DNA of 64,000 bases from Streptomyces sp. H27-H1 (GCF_026627445.1 NZ_JAPNLJ010000026.1:47933-111932), one strand, 5' to 3'; positions 1 through 10,978 are shown, counted from the stretch's first letter. The notes: generated by a model from the letters alone, not told the origin. A program made the numbers and translations.

Positions 1-197
1 GGCTCCTGCGCGACGCGGGCATCCCGCTGCGCGACAAGGCCCTGTTCTGGGCGGCCGTGGTGTACACCGTGTCACCGGTAGACCTGATCCCGGACCCGGT
101 CTACCTGGACGACATCGGCATCCTGCTCCTGGCCCTGCGCTCGCTCCACGCGGCGGCCTCGACGGCCCGCCCGCCCAAGGAACCCGACACGGCATAG
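1..197 (+). CDS. DUF1232 (YkvA-like) membrane protein, C-terminal part only
   Basis: The reading frame begins at base 3 and stops at TAG 195-197, so only 64 C-terminal residues are visible and the start lies outside the window. It contains a hydrophobic run followed by the motif SPVDLIPDP and a second hydrophobic run (ILLLALRSL), which is the DUF1232/YkvA signature of a small protein with two short membrane-associated helices. The biochemical role of the family is unknown. The tail after residue 50 is Ala/Pro-rich and unstructured. No gene-sized frame follows before the convergent dioxygenase gene. Confidence 0.75.
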   Translation, partial: LLRDAGIPLRDKALFWAAVVYTVSPVDLIPDPVYLDDIGILLLALRSLHAAASTARPPKEPDTA

Positions 198-278
198 ACA
201 GGCCGGAACTCGGCGGCCGGCCGCCGTTCACCGGACCTGCCGGCTCACCACGCTCGCCGGCTCACCGCACCCATCGAC

Positions 279-905
279 TCACCGCACCCCGCGCGTGCGG
301 AACTGGACGCTGATGCGGGGGCCCACCGGGCGGGCCGTTTTGGGGATGGCGTGCTCCATCGTGCGCTGGCAGGAGCCGCCCATCACCACGAGGTCGCCGT
401 GGCCCAAGGGGAGGCGGAGCAGGGTGGGGCCGCCGTCGCGGGGGCGCAGGACCAGGTCGCGGGGGTCGCCCACCGAGAGGATCGCGACCATCGTGTCCTC
501 GGTGGCGGAGCGGCCGGTGCGGTCGCCGTGCCAGGCGACGCTGTCGCGGCCGTCGCGATAGAGGCAGAGGCCGGCCGTGGTGAAGGGCTCGCCCAGCTCG
601 GGGGCGTAGTGGCGGCTCAGCAGGTCGCGGGCCCCGGCGAGGGCGGGGTGCGGCAGCGGGTCGGCCTCACCGTAGAAGGCCAGCAGGCGCGGGACCGCCA
701 CCTCCCGCTCGTACATCCGCCGACGCTCGGCGTGCCACGGGACGTCCGCCGCGAGCCGTTCGAACAGCCCGTCGGCGCCCGTCAGCCAGGAGGGCAGGTG
801 GTCCACCCAGGCACCGGCGCCCAGTTCCGTGCGCCGCGCGCCCGCCGGCGGGTCGAACCGGATCTCGTCGCCCTGGTCGAAGAGCGAGCCTTGGAGTGCG
901 TGCAT
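279..905 (-). CDS. AlkB-type 2-oxoglutarate/Fe(II) dioxygenase
   Basis: This 208-residue protein has the double-stranded beta-helix oxygenase core. The iron triad is visible as the WHGD motif (H126, D128) and H185 in HAIPK, followed by RISVQFR, whose first Arg would bind 2-oxoglutarate. AlkB enzymes oxidatively remove alkyl groups from nucleic-acid bases; the substrate here cannot be read from sequence. An upstream ATG at 926 is in frame, but I prefer 905 because a -10-like TACGCT (minus strand, 912-917) sits 6 nt before it, which suggests a leaderless transcript. A second AlkB-like gene is at 59517-60179; the two differ clearly (HGD here, HRD there), so they are old paralogues rather than a recent duplication. 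Confidence 0.85.
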   Translation of the reverse strand: MHALQGSLFDQGDEIRFDPPAGARRTELGAGAWVDHLPSWLTGADGLFERLAADVPWHAERRRMYEREVAVPRLLAFYGEADPLPHPALAGARDLLSRHYAPELGEPFTTAGLCLYRDGRDSVAWHGDRTGRSATEDTMVAILSVGDPRDLVLRPRDGGPTLLRLPLGHGDLVVMGGSCQRTMEHAIPKTARPVGPRISVQFRTRGVR

Positions 906-1076
906 GGGTCCAGCGTAACGCGCCATTCGAACACCTGCACGAATCGACGCGTCCCGCTCGCTCCCGCTGACGAAACGGCCCCGGACGGCGCGAGGGGCCT
1001 GGCAGGACGCGGCATGACACCGCGGCCCTGCCCGGCCCCGACGGGATCGGCCTCCCGCTCCGAGCGGGCCGGTCCG

Positions 1077-4000
1077 CTACTTCAGGTAGGGCCCGGCGGC
1101 GCCCACCTTGCCGGGGGCGGCGTTGCTGCCGCCCAGGTCCAGCACGTAGACCCGCATGTTGCCCTTTCCGGGGGCCGGGACGGGCAGTTGGCCGTTGGTG
1201 ACGGTCTTCACCTCGCCGGTGACCGCGTCCTTGTACATGCCGTTGGGTATGCCCGCGTACGTGGCGGCGCCGGTGACGGCCACCAGGGCGAAGCTGTCCA
1301 CTCCAGTGGCGGTGTCGGTGTATCGGCGCTTGAAGGCCATGCCCCCCGAGACCCCCTCGGTGGAGTACTGGCCCATCTGCAGCGCGGGCACGGCGCGACG
1401 GATCTCGTTCAGCCGCTGGAGGTGCTTGACCAGAGGCGAGTCGAGGGTGGCCGCGACGGGGCCGGTGGCGGTGGCGGCCTTGGAGAAGTCGGAAGCGGTT
1501 ACGGATCCCGCGATCTTGTCCCCGTAGTAGGCGCGGCCGGTGCCGGCAAGCGGGCAGGTCGGGCCGCAGTCGATCTGCTTGCCGGCCTGGAACTCGATCT
1601 CGGAGCCGTAGTACAGGGTCGGAATGCCGCGGAAGGTCCACATCAGGGCCATGTTCTCGGCCCAGGCGTCGGTGCCGCCCGCGTAGCGGGTGGAGGACTT
1701 GCCGGGGCCGAAGTCGTGGCTGTCGACGTAGACGACGTTGTAGGTGGCGTCGTTGTAGCTGTCGTCGGAGTCCTTGCCGTTCTGGAAGGCGTTGTTCGCG
1801 TCCCCGAAGTTCATGTGCATGCGCATGTCGATCACGTTCATGCCGGAGAACCTGCTGCGGTCCGGGGCGTGGTAGAGGTTGCCGTTGAGGAAGGCGTTGG
1901 TGCTGGTCGGCTGCTTGGCCGGATCGTTGTCGGTCGTGTACTGCTGGACCGCGGCGGTCGCGTCGTCCGCGCTGTACGTCGCGGACTCCTTCCAGGTGTA
2001 GTACTGGGCGGACTGGTTGGCCGAGCCGCGGTTCCACTTGTCGTTGACGAAGGAGCCGACCTCGCCGAAGACGTAGAAGTCGTCGGCCTTCTGGGCACCG
2101 AACTGCTGGGCCACGCGCTGCTGAATGGCGGGCAGGAAGCGCCGGTTCCAGGTGACGCGGGGGATGTGTACGGCCGTGTCGACGCGGAAGCCGTCGACGC
2201 CCATGTCGATGTACTTGTTGTAGGCGCCGATGAGGTAGTTCTGAACGGCCGGGTTCTCGGTGTTGAAGTCCGCGAGGTCCTCGTGGATCCAGCAGGAACG
2301 GGCCTCCTCGCCCTCCCAGTTGCCGATCCAGCACTGATGGAACAGGGCCTTGGGGAACATGCCCGAGGTCGGGTTCGGCCATTGGCAGTTGTAGATCGTG
2401 TAGCCCTCGGCGCTCTTGTACTGGGTGGCCGCGCCCCAGTTGACGCAGGTGTTGCCCGCCGGCTCGGCGGTCGACCACATGTCGCCGTTGTAGTAGGACT
2501 TTCCGCTCTTGGGGTCGACGGTGAGGCCGTCGTACTCGAATCCGGCCTGCTTCTCGTCGTAGTACCAGGACCACTGCACGTCGCGTACGCCGTAGACGGT
2601 GGGGGTGAACAGGCCCTTGGCTCCCCAGCGGGAGCTGTGGTTGTACACCACGTCCTGATAGATCTTGACGCCCTTGGCGTGGGCGGCGTTGATGAGGTCC
2701 TGGTAGGAGGCTCCCGCCGATTCCAGGCGGGGGTCGACCTTGTAGAAGTCGTAGCCGTGGTAGCCGTGGTAGTCGTAGTCGGAGCGGTTCAGTACGACCG
2801 GGGTGATCCAGATCGCGGAGAAGCCGAGGGCTTTGACGTAGTCCAGCTTCTCGACGAGGCCCTTGAAGTCCCCCCGGAACATGGGGTCGTTGTTGGCGGC
2901 GTTCCCGGACTTCACGTCCTGGCCGCCGCCCCGGTTGTTGGCGCTGTCCCCGTCGTTGAAGCGGGCCGTGAGGACGAAGTAGATCGGGTCCTTGCGCGGG
3001 TCGCCGCCCAGCGGCGCGGATCCGGCCGGGGCCGGGGGCCGGGTGCCCGTGGTCGCGAGGGCCGCGGCGGAGGCGGCGGAGAGGTTCCCTGCGGCGTCCA
3101 CCGCCTTGACCGTGTAGGTGTAGGCGGTGCGCTCCTCCAGCGCGGATTCGGTGAGGACCGTGGAGGTGACGGAGGTGACGACCGTGCCCTTGGCGCCGCC
3201 CGAGCGGGTGACCTGGTAGCCGGTCACTCCCCGGTCGTCCGTGGCGGCGTCCCAGGTCACGACGGTGGACACGTCGGTGGCGGAGGCGCGCAGGCCGGCG
3301 GGCACGGTGGGGGCGGTGGTGTCGGGGACGACGGCGGCGCACGGGTCGGCGGCGTTCGCGGTGACCTTGGTGTCCTTCACCGTGCTCAGGCCGCTGCCCA
3401 GCGCGTAGTTCCTGCCGTTGTTGTTGTCCCAGGTGCCATTGCCGTTGTTGAAGGTGGCGGCAAGCCCGGCGGCCGAGCCGAGCGCGACCGTCTTCTTCAC
3501 CCAGCCCGTACAGGCCGGGTCCATGCCGGCGCCGGGGGCGGTGGTCCAGGCGCCGCCGGTCGGGGCCCAGTGCAGGTTGACGGTCGGCCAGCCGACCGTC
3601 GTCGTCGAGTAGTAGACGGTGGCGCTCGCACCGGTTCCCGTGCCGGTGCCCGGGTCCGTGGCGCAGGGATCGCTGTGCGCCACGACCCCGTCCTTGACGG
3701 TGACGACCCCGGTGCCCAGGGCGTAGTTCTTGCCCCCGTTGTTGTCCCAGGTGCCCTGGCCGGTGTTGAAGGTCGCCTGGAGGCCGGCGGCGGAGCCGAG
3801 GCTGACGGTCTTCTTCACCCAGTCGGTACAGGCGGCTTCCATCCCGGTGCCGGGCGCGGTCGTCCAGCTACCGCCGTCGGGCGCCCAATGCAGGTTGTAC
3901 GCAGCCCAGTTGCGGGTCTTCGTGTAGTAGAAGACCGTCGCCGTGTTGTCCCCGGCCGCCGTCGCGGCGGCGGGGGCCGCCCCGTCGAGGGAGGCTCCGG

Positions 4001-4091
4001 CGGCCGGCAGCGCCGCCGACAGACATCCTGCGACGGCCAGACTCAGGGCCACGGTCCGCCCTCTGCGACGTGATCTCGTACCTGATCTCAA
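1077..4091 (-). CDS. Secreted GH13 alpha-amylase with two starch-binding modules and an FN3 domain
   Basis: A 1004-residue extracellular starch hydrolase. An arginine-rich n-region and hydrophobic core end near residue 35-45 (signal peptide). Two related CBM25-like modules follow (about 47-150 and 155-250; both have WAPxGGxWTTAPGxGM, FNxGxGTWDNN and NYALG), then a fibronectin-III domain (about 258-345) and the GH13 barrel (about 365-1004). Catalytic residues are visible: nucleophile D638 in DGFRVD, acid/base E677 in FGEVG, and D793 in VDSHD. The start codon is TTG, chosen because GAGGAG lies 6 nt upstream and the twin-arginine-rich signal start fits. Two LacI-type palindromes lie 60-190 bp upstream, as expected for a maltose/starch-controlled amylase. 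Confidence 0.93.
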   Translation of the reverse strand: MRSGTRSRRRGRTVALSLAVAGCLSAALPAAGASLDGAAPAAATAAGDNTATVFYYTKTRNWAAYNLHWAPDGGSWTTAPGTGMEAACTDWVKKTVSLGSAAGLQATFNTGQGTWDNNGGKNYALGTGVVTVKDGVVAHSDPCATDPGTGTGTGASATVYYSTTTVGWPTVNLHWAPTGGAWTTAPGAGMDPACTGWVKKTVALGSAAGLAATFNNGNGTWDNNNGRNYALGSGLSTVKDTKVTANAADPCAAVVPDTTAPTVPAGLRASATDVSTVVTWDAATDDRGVTGYQVTRSGGAKGTVVTSVTSTVLTESALEERTAYTYTVKAVDAAGNLSAASAAALATTGTRPPAPAGSAPLGGDPRKDPIYFVLTARFNDGDSANNRGGGQDVKSGNAANNDPMFRGDFKGLVEKLDYVKALGFSAIWITPVVLNRSDYDYHGYHGYDFYKVDPRLESAGASYQDLINAAHAKGVKIYQDVVYNHSSRWGAKGLFTPTVYGVRDVQWSWYYDEKQAGFEYDGLTVDPKSGKSYYNGDMWSTAEPAGNTCVNWGAATQYKSAEGYTIYNCQWPNPTSGMFPKALFHQCWIGNWEGEEARSCWIHEDLADFNTENPAVQNYLIGAYNKYIDMGVDGFRVDTAVHIPRVTWNRRFLPAIQQRVAQQFGAQKADDFYVFGEVGSFVNDKWNRGSANQSAQYYTWKESATYSADDATAAVQQYTTDNDPAKQPTSTNAFLNGNLYHAPDRSRFSGMNVIDMRMHMNFGDANNAFQNGKDSDDSYNDATYNVVYVDSHDFGPGKSSTRYAGGTDAWAENMALMWTFRGIPTLYYGSEIEFQAGKQIDCGPTCPLAGTGRAYYGDKIAGSVTASDFSKAATATGPVAATLDSPLVKHLQRLNEIRRAVPALQMGQYSTEGVSGGMAFKRRYTDTATGVDSFALVAVTGAATYAGIPNGMYKDAVTGEVKTVTNGQLPVPAPGKGNMRVYVLDLGGSNAAPGKVGAAGPYLK

Positions 4092-4151
4092 GGTCTACTC
4101 CTCGAAGCGGGGCCCAACAGCCCTCCGGCCCCACGGCATTGAAAATTTGCC

Positions 4152-4163
4152 GCAAGGTTTTGC
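4152..4163. promoter_or_regulatory. Candidate LacI-family (MalR-like) operator, amylase-proximal
   Basis: GCAAGGTTTTGC is an inverted repeat GCAA-N4-TTGC and is preceded by TGCC. It lies about 60 bp upstream of the amylase start. A second copy with the same spacing and the same leading TGCC is at 4272-4283. MalR, a LacI-family repressor, controls amylase genes in Streptomyces; assigning these sites to MalR is inference. Confidence 0.45.
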
Positions 4164-4271
4164 GGGGAGGTTATCGACGCGTCACCAGTACGTGAACCCC
4201 TCGTGAACCGGAAATCTCGCCACCGGCCGCGCCCGAGTGGCCCGAAAGGACCCTTTGGGGGCAGAACTGCC

Positions 4272-4283
4272 GCAATCGCTTGC
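4272..4283. promoter_or_regulatory. Candidate LacI-family operator, amylase-distal, in the 4092-4491 intergenic region
   Basis: GCAATCGCTTGC has arms GCAA/TTGC around a central CG, the classical layout of LacI/GalR operators, and is also preceded by TGCC. Together with the copy at 4152-4163 (120 bp centre to centre) it could support repression by a bridged dimer of dimers. The rest of the 400-bp gap between the amylase and the S4 gene holds no gene that I can recognise. Confidence 0.45.
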
Positions 4284-4491
4284 TGAAAATTTCTGGCGAT
4301 GGATGCGGGGCGGCCCGGCACGACGGCGGACCCGTACCACAGCGGCGCACGGGCGAATCGACAAGTCGACACCGATGACCGCGTGCCCGCGCGGGCATCC
4401 GGCGCGAAGAACCCGACGCCCGGCATTCAGGACCAGGCGTCGGGGGAGGCGGAGCGTCCGGGGCCCGCCCGGACGGGGCCAGGCGGGGCGG

Positions 4492-4878
4492 CTACCGGCC
4501 GCGCAGGGTTTCGATCTCCCGGCGTTCGCGCTTCGTCGGGCGGCCCGCGCCACGGTCGCGGGTACCGACCACCGCCGCCTCCACCGCGGTCGGCGGCGGC
4601 GGGCTGTTGTCGGTCAGGCATTCCGCGGCGGCCGGGGCGCCGACCCGCTTGGACACCGGACGCCGGACCACGACGATGCGCTCCCGCCCCGCGTGGAAGA
4701 GGCGCACCTCGTCCCCGGCCCGCACCGACTGCGCCGGCTTCGCGCGCTCCCCGTTGACCCGCACGTGTCCCGCCCGGCACGCCGTGGCGGCGATCGCCCG
4801 CGTCTTCGTCAGCCGGACCGACCAGATCCACACGTCGACCCGCGCCGACCCCGTACCCGCGGTTCCCTCTTCAGCCAT
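4492..4878 (-). CDS. S4-domain RNA-binding protein (Hsp15/HslR-like)
   Basis: 128 residues. The N-terminal 15-75 region is an S4 RNA-binding fold: VWIWSVRLTKTRAIAATACRAG, then HVRVNGERAKPAQSVRAGDEV. The C-terminal half carries basic segments and ends GRPTKRERREIETLRGR. The family includes E. coli Hsp15, which binds stalled 50S-nascent-chain complexes; whether this one does so is inference. The gene is monocistronic here. There is no Shine-Dalgarno, but a -10-like TAAAGT (minus strand, 4885-4890) ends 6 nt before the ATG, so the message may be leaderless. Confidence 0.88.
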   Translation of the reverse strand: MAEEGTAGTGSARVDVWIWSVRLTKTRAIAATACRAGHVRVNGERAKPAQSVRAGDEVRLFHAGRERIVVVRRPVSKRVGAPAAAECLTDNSPPPPTAVEAAVVGTRDRGAGRPTKRERREIETLRGR

Positions 4879-4953
4879 GCCCCGACTTTAGCGAGCCGAA
4901 CTGTGCCAGTAGAAGCGGAATGACTTTTGGCGGTTACGACAACCATGGCGGCG

Positions 4954-4966
4954 TCTACCATGTAGA
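4954..4966. promoter_or_regulatory. Inverted repeat upstream of the molybdate regulator gene
   Basis: TCTAC-CAT-GTAGA is a perfect 5-bp inverted repeat about 50 bp upstream of the HTH-TOBE gene and 15 bp upstream of its -35 box. It could be the operator through which the molybdate regulator or another protein controls the locus. Short arms make chance occurrence possible. Confidence 0.3.
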
Positions 4967-4980
4967 TCAACCCAATGGAA

Positions 4981-5017
4981 TTGCAAATGCGGCGCACGTG
5001 CCCCTACCTTGTCGCAC
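4981..5017 (+). promoter_or_regulatory. Leaderless promoter of the HTH-TOBE regulator gene
   Basis: A -35 TTGCAA (4981-4986), an 18-bp spacer and a -10 TACCTT (5005-5010) are followed after 7 nt by the ATG at 5018. No Shine-Dalgarno is present. The geometry fits transcription starting at or next to the A of the start codon. Confidence 0.6.
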
Positions 5018-5413
5018 ATGCAGACCTACACCATCGGTCAGGCAGCGCGCCTTCTGGGCGTCAGCCCGGATACCGCACGCCGCTGGGCCGACGCCGGCCG
5101 TGTCGCGACCCATCGCGACGAGGGCGGTCGCCGTCTGATCGACGGCCGCGCCCTGGCCGCCTTCTCCGTCGAAGTGGCGCAAGGCGCCCACACCGAGGAC
5201 GGCGAGACCTCCACCTCGGCACGCAACGCCTTCCCCGGCATCGTCACCGCCGTGAAACTCGGCGAGGTGTCCGCGCAGGTCGAGATCCAGGCCGGTCCCC
5301 ACCGCCTGGTCTCCCTGCTCACCCGGGAGGCCGTCGACGAGCTCGGGCTGAAGGTCGGCATGCGGGCCACCGCCCGCGTGAAGTCCACCAGCGTGCACAT
5401 CGACCGCGCCTGA
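5018..5413 (+). CDS. HTH-TOBE (Mop-like) molybdate-binding regulator
   Basis: 131 residues with two domains. Residues 1-50 form a MerR/excisionase-type helix-turn-helix (TIGQAARLLGVSPDTARRWADAGRV). Residues about 65-131 form a TOBE/Mop domain (ARNAFPGIVTAVKLGEVSAQVEIQ...), the fold that binds molybdate or tungstate oxyanions. The protein is likely the sensor that adjusts the adjacent modA-modBC uptake genes to molybdate supply; ModE plays that role in E. coli. The ATG at 5018 is preferred over an in-frame TTG at 5009 because the promoter -10 box overlaps that TTG. It is 146 bp upstream of modA on the same strand. Confidence 0.87.
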   Translation: MQTYTIGQAARLLGVSPDTARRWADAGRVATHRDEGGRRLIDGRALAAFSVEVAQGAHTEDGETSTSARNAFPGIVTAVKLGEVSAQVEIQAGPHRLVSLLTREAVDELGLKVGMRATARVKSTSVHIDRA

Positions 5414-5559
5414 CCCCGCCCCCCCGCTCGCCAGTACCGCTCCCCCAGTACCGCTCTCAGTACGACGCGCCCCACCCGCTCCGCCCGTCCCCGGCGCGGG
5501 TCACCACCGCGCGACCCGGCGCCAGGCCGGCCGCCGACCCGACCCAGGAGCACCAGCTC

Positions 5560-6378
5560 ATGTCCCCGATCCCGCCCCTGAACCGCCGTACGGCCGCGCT
5601 CGCCCTCTGCGCCGCCCTACTCGTGCCGGCGCTCGCCGCCTGCGGCAGCGGTGACGACACGAAGGACGCGGCCGCCGCCACCCCGAGCGCCTCCGCGTCC
5701 GCCGAGCCCAAGGCCGCGAACCTGACGGTGCTCGCCGCGTCCTCCCTCACCGACGTCTTCAAGGCCGCCGGCCCCGCGTACGAGAAGACGCACCCGGGCA
5801 CCGAGATCACCTTCTCCTTCGCCGGTTCGCAGGAGCTCGCGGCCCAGGTCAAGCAGGGCGCCCCGGCCGACGCGCTGGTCACCGCCGACACCAAGACGAT
5901 GGACGGTCTCAAGGCCGAGACCAACGACCCGGCGATCATCGCCAAGAACCGCCTGGTCATCGCGACGGGCAAGGGCAACCCGTTCAAGGTCGCCGGCCTC
6001 AAGGGCCTCGCCGACACCAAGATCAAGGTCGTGCTGGCCGCGCCCGGGGTCCCCGTGGGCCGCTACAGCAAACAGATCCTCGACGCCCAGAAGATCGAGG
6101 TGAAGCCGGTCTCCCAGGAGCCCAACGTCCGCGCCGTACTGAGCAAGGTCGAGCTGGGCGAGGCCGACGCCGGTCTCGTCTACAAGACGGACACCCTCAA
6201 GTCCGGTGACAAGGTCGCCGTCGTGGAGATCCCGGACGCCGAGAACGCCGTGGCCTCCTACCCCGCCGCCTCGCTCAAGGGCTCCAAGAACGCCGAGGCC
6301 GCAGCCGCGTTCGTCGCCTGGCTGAGCACCCCTGAGGCGCAGAAGATCCTCCAGGACGCCGGCTTCCAGAAGGCGTAA
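5560..6378 (+). CDS. modA: Molybdate ABC transporter substrate-binding lipoprotein ModA
   Basis: 272 residues. The signal peptide ends in a lipobox LAAC, so the mature protein is anchored outside the membrane through its lipid-modified Cys at residue 28. A Ser/Ala-rich linker leads to the oxyanion-binding fold: LTVLAASSLTDVFKAAG and FAGSQELAAQVKQGAPADAL carry the Ser residues that hold molybdate in this family. It delivers molybdate to the ModB-ModC fusion encoded next. GGAG lies 9 nt upstream of the ATG. A strong hairpin after the stop probably makes modA message more abundant than modBC message. Confidence 0.93.
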   Translation: MSPIPPLNRRTAALALCAALLVPALAACGSGDDTKDAAAATPSASASAEPKAANLTVLAASSLTDVFKAAGPAYEKTHPGTEITFSFAGSQELAAQVKQGAPADALVTADTKTMDGLKAETNDPAIIAKNRLVIATGKGNPFKVAGLKGLADTKIKVVLAAPGVPVGRYSKQILDAQKIEVKPVSQEPNVRAVLSKVELGEADAGLVYKTDTLKSGDKVAVVEIPDAENAVASYPAASLKGSKNAEAAAAFVAWLSTPEAQKILQDAGFQKA

Positions 6379-6393
6379 CCGCCTGCCGGGTCC

Positions 6394-6450
6394 GGCGAAC
6401 GCGGAGGGGCCGCCCGGTCCGGGGGGACGGGCGGTCCCTCTGCGTTCGCC
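6394..6450 (+). terminator. Hairpin between modA and modBC (terminator or attenuating processing site)
   Basis: A 23-bp stem (6394-6416 with 6428-6450, two G-U pairs) encloses an 11-nt G-rich loop. There is no U tract. It lies 15 nt after the modA stop and 60 nt before modBC. A -10-like TACGCT at 6461-6466 just after it may give modBC its own transcription start. Confidence 0.7.
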
Positions 6451-6509
6451 GCTCGCGCATTACGCTTCACACGCCCCAGGCGTCCCGACATCCCCGGCCA
6501 GGAACCCAC

Positions 6510-8483
6510 ATGAGCAGACTTCGTACCCGCCGCACCCGGCCCCCCGTGGCCCTGGCGCTCCCCGCGCTGCTCGCCGTGGCGTTCCTGCTGATGCCGCTCG
6601 TCGGCATCCTCAGCCGCACCCGCTGGCGCGACGTCGGCTCACACCTCACCAGCCCGGAAGTCCTCGAGGCCCTCCGGCTCTCGCTGGTGGTGTCCCTGTG
6701 GGCGCTCGGCCTCTCGCTCGTCCTCGGGGTGCCGCTCGCCTGGCTGCTGGCCCGCGTCGAGTTCAAGGGCAAGGCGCTCGTCCGCTCGCTGGTCCTGCTC
6801 CCCATGGTGCTGCCGCCCACGGTGGGCGGGGTGGCCCTGCTGCTCGGTTTCGGCCGGCGCGGGCTGCTCGGTCCCTGGCTGGAGGGCACTTTCGGCATCA
6901 CGCTGCCCTTCCACACCTCCGGCGCGGTCGTCGCGGCCACCTTCGTGGCGATGCCCTTCCTCGTGATCAGCCTGGAGGGCGCGCTCGGCGGCCTCAAGCC
7001 GAGCTACGAGGAGACCGCCGCCTCGCTGGGTTCCACGCCGCTGCGCGTCTTCTTCACCGTGACCCTGCCGATGGTGGCACCGGGCCTGATCGCCGGAGCC
7101 GCGCTGACCTGGGCCCGGGCGCTCGGCGAGTTCGGCGCGACCATCACCTTCGCGGGCAACCTCCCGGGCACCACCCAGACCCTGCCGCTCCAGGTCTACC
7201 TGCTGCTCCAGGACCAGCCCGAAGCGGCCACTTCCGTGTCCCTGCTGCTGCTCGCGATCGCCATGGCCGTACTCGTCGCCCTGCGCGGGAGGTGGACGGG
7301 AACCCCCGCCGCCCGCAAGGACGCCGGTGCGGCGCCGGTCTCCGAGGACTCCACCGGCCCGGCTCCCCTGGGCCCCGTACCGCCCGGGGCTCCGCTGTCG
7401 CCCGCGGACACGGCGGAACCCCCGGCCGGGGCCCCGGCCGACGGCGGGCGCTGGCCGCTGCACGCCACTGTCTCCGGTTTCAACGAGCTCGTCCTCGACG
7501 CGGAACCGGGCACCACGATCGCCGTCGTCGGTGAGAACGGCGCCGGCAAGACCACCCTGCTGCGCGCCCTGCTCGGCCTGACGCCCCGCGCCCACGCCGA
7601 GCTCCGCCTGGGCGACACCGATGTGACCGGGCTGCCCCCGCACCGGCGGCAGGTCGCCTGGGTCCCCCAGGACGGGGCGCTGTTCCCGCACCTGAGCGCG
7701 CTCGCCAACACCGCCTACGGGCTGCGCGCCCGCCGTGTCCCCCGCGCCGCGGCCCGGGCCGAGGCCCAGGCGTGGCTGGACCGGCTCGGGGTCGGGCACC
7801 TCGCCCACCGCAAGCCCGCCCAGCTCTCCGGCGGTCAGGCCCAGCGGGTGGCGCTGGCCCGGGCGCTGGCCGCACGGCCCCGGCTGCTGCTGCTCGACGA
7901 GCCGCTCGCCGCCCTGGACCAGACGACCCGCGCCCATGTCCGGCACACCTTGCGCACGCACCTGGCCGGCTTCGGCGGGGTCTGCCTCATCGTCACGCAC
8001 GATCCCGTGGAGGCGGTGTCCCTGGCCGACCGGGTCCTCGTACTCTCCGACGGGCGGACCCTGCAGGACGCTCCGCCCGCCGAGGTGACCCGGCATCCGC
8101 GGTCCCCGTGGGTGGCGCGGATGCTGGGGCGCAACGCCTGGCCCGGTACGGCCTCGGCCGACGGGCTGGAACTCGCCGCCGGGGGCCGCCTGGTGGTGGC
8201 CGAGGCGCTGCCCGAGGGGACGCGGGCGCTCGCGATCATCGCCCCCGAGGCGGTGTCCGTGCACCGGGACCGGCCGGGCGGCAGCCCTCGTAACGTATGG
8301 CCCGGCACCGTACGGGAGATCACCGCGGTCGGCAGCAGGCTGCGCGTGCTGGTCGGCTCGGACCGGGCACCCGACCTGGTCGCGGAGATCACCCCGCAGG
8401 CCGCCGCCGAGCTGGGTCTCGTGGACGGCGCCGCGGTGTGGACCAGCGTGAAGGCGACCGAGGTCACGCTCGTACGGCTGTAG
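6510..8483 (+). CDS. modB-modC: Fused molybdate ABC transporter: ModB permease plus ModC ATPase
   Basis: 657 residues joining two normally separate subunits. Residues 1-270 are a ModB-type permease with about six membrane helices and the EAA-loop region (YEETAASLGSTPLRVF...). A Pro/Ala/Gly-rich linker (about 272-310) precedes the ATPase: Walker A GENGAGKTT from G341, signature LSGGQ from L439, Walker B LLLLDEP with D463/E464, and H-loop VTHD. The last 70 residues resemble a TOBE/Mop regulatory domain. It imports molybdate captured by ModA. The fusion fixes permease:ATPase stoichiometry at 1:1. AGGA lies 7 nt before the ATG. Confidence 0.93.
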   Translation: MSRLRTRRTRPPVALALPALLAVAFLLMPLVGILSRTRWRDVGSHLTSPEVLEALRLSLVVSLWALGLSLVLGVPLAWLLARVEFKGKALVRSLVLLPMVLPPTVGGVALLLGFGRRGLLGPWLEGTFGITLPFHTSGAVVAATFVAMPFLVISLEGALGGLKPSYEETAASLGSTPLRVFFTVTLPMVAPGLIAGAALTWARALGEFGATITFAGNLPGTTQTLPLQVYLLLQDQPEAATSVSLLLLAIAMAVLVALRGRWTGTPAARKDAGAAPVSEDSTGPAPLGPVPPGAPLSPADTAEPPAGAPADGGRWPLHATVSGFNELVLDAEPGTTIAVVGENGAGKTTLLRALLGLTPRAHAELRLGDTDVTGLPPHRRQVAWVPQDGALFPHLSALANTAYGLRARRVPRAAARAEAQAWLDRLGVGHLAHRKPAQLSGGQAQRVALARALAARPRLLLLDEPLAALDQTTRAHVRHTLRTHLAGFGGVCLIVTHDPVEAVSLADRVLVLSDGRTLQDAPPAEVTRHPRSPWVARMLGRNAWPGTASADGLELAAGGRLVVAEALPEGTRALAIIAPEAVSVHRDRPGGSPRNVWPGTVREITAVGSRLRVLVGSDRAPDLVAEITPQAAAELGLVDGAAVWTSVKATEVTLVRL

Positions 8484-8530
8484 ACCGTCTCTTGTCTCCG
8501 GATCGGGCCGGCCGGGCCCGCTGCCGGCGC

Positions 8531-8573
8531 GCGGGGCGGGTTCCCGGCCCGGGTGGGTGGGAACCCGCCCCGC
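8531..8573. terminator. Bidirectional terminator between modBC and the convergent uvrA-like gene
   Basis: A perfect 15-bp stem (8531-8545 with 8559-8573, GCGGGGCGGGTTCCC arm) with a 13-nt loop lies between two convergent stop codons and can serve both directions. Confidence 0.8.
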
Positions 8574-8587
8574 AGGGGGCCGGCCGG

Positions 8588-10978
<2,391 letters not shown>

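Noticed and set aside
351..4073. A 1240-codon open frame on the plus strand opposite the amylase
   Set aside because: It is low-complexity Val/Gly/Ala sequence produced by GC-rich codon shadowing; the minus strand encodes a complete amylase with catalytic residues.
5009..5017. TTG at 5009 as start of the HTH-TOBE gene
   Set aside because: It overlaps the last bases of the -10 box, so it would not be in the transcript.
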